Shown in pieces: positions 63,922 to 64,000 of a stretch of DNA of 64,000 bases. The notes beneath the pieces are model-generated. The model saw only the letters and a program-made list of their open reading frames with translations. It made no database searches and was not told where the DNA came from. Each line of letters opens with the position of its first letter. Within the stretch, counting starts at the first letter, position 1. Source of the DNA: Actinomycetes bacterium (GTDB taxonomy: Bacteria > Actinomycetota > Actinomycetes > Actinomycetales > Dermatophilaceae). The translations under genes were made by a program, and so were the position numbers. The stretch covers positions 1 through 64,000 of the forward strand of contig JAEZWF010000018.1 in assembly GCA_023420415.1 (NCBI GenBank), written 5' to 3'.

Positions 63922-64000
63922 ACGCTGAGGCGATCCAAAGCACGAACGCGAGCGCCGATACCACGGCGAGCGCGACCGCGACAGGGACGTCGTAGGCGTC
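63840..64000 (-). other. Possible partial gene entering from the right edge (membrane helix)
   Basis: The minus-strand frame entering at 64000 encodes PVAVALAVVSALAFVLWIASAF, a clear membrane helix, then NARDARRREQSRATAYTPEVPADTCWID. It overlaps the zinc-ribbon frame at 63700-63921 and has no stop before 63473. Either it is the N-terminal half of that protein joined by a frameshift, or a separate gene whose end I cannot place. Confidence 0.35.

Larger units (their letters stand above)
31875..64000. mobile_element. Siphovirus-type prophage, left part; continues beyond the window
   Basis: From rnpB to the right edge almost every gene is phage-derived and the structural genes keep the canonical order: terminase, portal, MuF, protease/scaffold, capsid, connectors, tail, tape measure, baseplate, fibres, lysis. 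No integrase or repressor is seen, so the right end lies outside. The left end is set between the rnpB 3' end and the first phage-like gene at 32072; the exact attachment core cannot be fixed without the other end. Density of the chromosomal GGCATAC word drops about fourfold here. Confidence 0.85.

Overview
The window comes from a high-GC Gram-positive chromosome. The fasR-fabD-fabH-acpP-fabF cluster, DUF3145 and DUF3052 proteins, a WhiB-like protein, homodimeric aceE, the RNase H/phosphatase fusion and the rhodanese-metZ pair are all actinobacterial hallmarks. The family Intrasporangiaceae is my best guess, from general resemblance only. The heptamer GGCATAC/GTATGCC recurs about once per kb in the chromosomal half and is much rarer in the phage half.

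Layout. Positions 1-3.4 kb hold a leftward gluABCD-type amino-acid ABC transporter operon with a perfect 16-bp hairpin after the binding-protein gene. Positions 3.59-5.7 kb hold a candidate structured RNA, tRNA-Met(CAT), and a 1.9-kb segment bounded by a perfect 48-bp duplication of the tRNA 3' half. That segment is a small integrated element with no integrase, carrying a two-gene leftward operon (winged-helix-like protein plus membrane-anchored protein) and a WhiB-like gene pair. Positions 5.9-31.9 kb are ordinary chromosome: type II fatty-acid synthesis with its PucR-type regulator, two tandem exported glycerophosphodiesterases, aceE, fdhD, two bacterial PH-domain membrane proteins, AhpE-like peroxiredoxin, tRNA-Val running directly into a Nif3-like gene, zinc-ribbon coiled-coil protein, RNase H/phosphatase, rhodanese-metZ, LtrA, an ion transporter, YaaA, an RNB-family RNase, a SIS-domain protein and rnpB.

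From about 31.9 kb to the right edge lies a siphovirus-type prophage. Its late genes are read leftward. In transcription order from the right edge they are: zinc-finger, Ala-rich and HTH proteins; an HGG-motif protein beside the terminase; large terminase; portal; MuF-like protein; protease/scaffold; decoration protein; capsid; connectors; tail terminator; major tail protein; tail chaperones; tape measure; Dit; a gp37-like baseplate protein; three large receptor-binding or depolymerase-like proteins; and a lysis region with an amidase and several small membrane proteins. Integrase and repressor are not in view and should lie beyond 64000. Short rightward genes (32072, 47954, 55076, 55254, and the toxin-antitoxin-like pair at 61796) are inserted against the late operon and look like lysogen-expressed accessory genes.

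Several rightward genes in both halves start 6-8 nt after a TAnnnT -10 element, so leaderless mRNAs are probably common here. The best candidates for something undescribed are the winged-helix/membrane gene pair in the tRNA-flanked mini-element, the leaderless promoter/operator of the 61.8-kb pair, the tRNA-Val/nif3 junction, and the triplicated VRLHRLT peptide in a phage tail protein.
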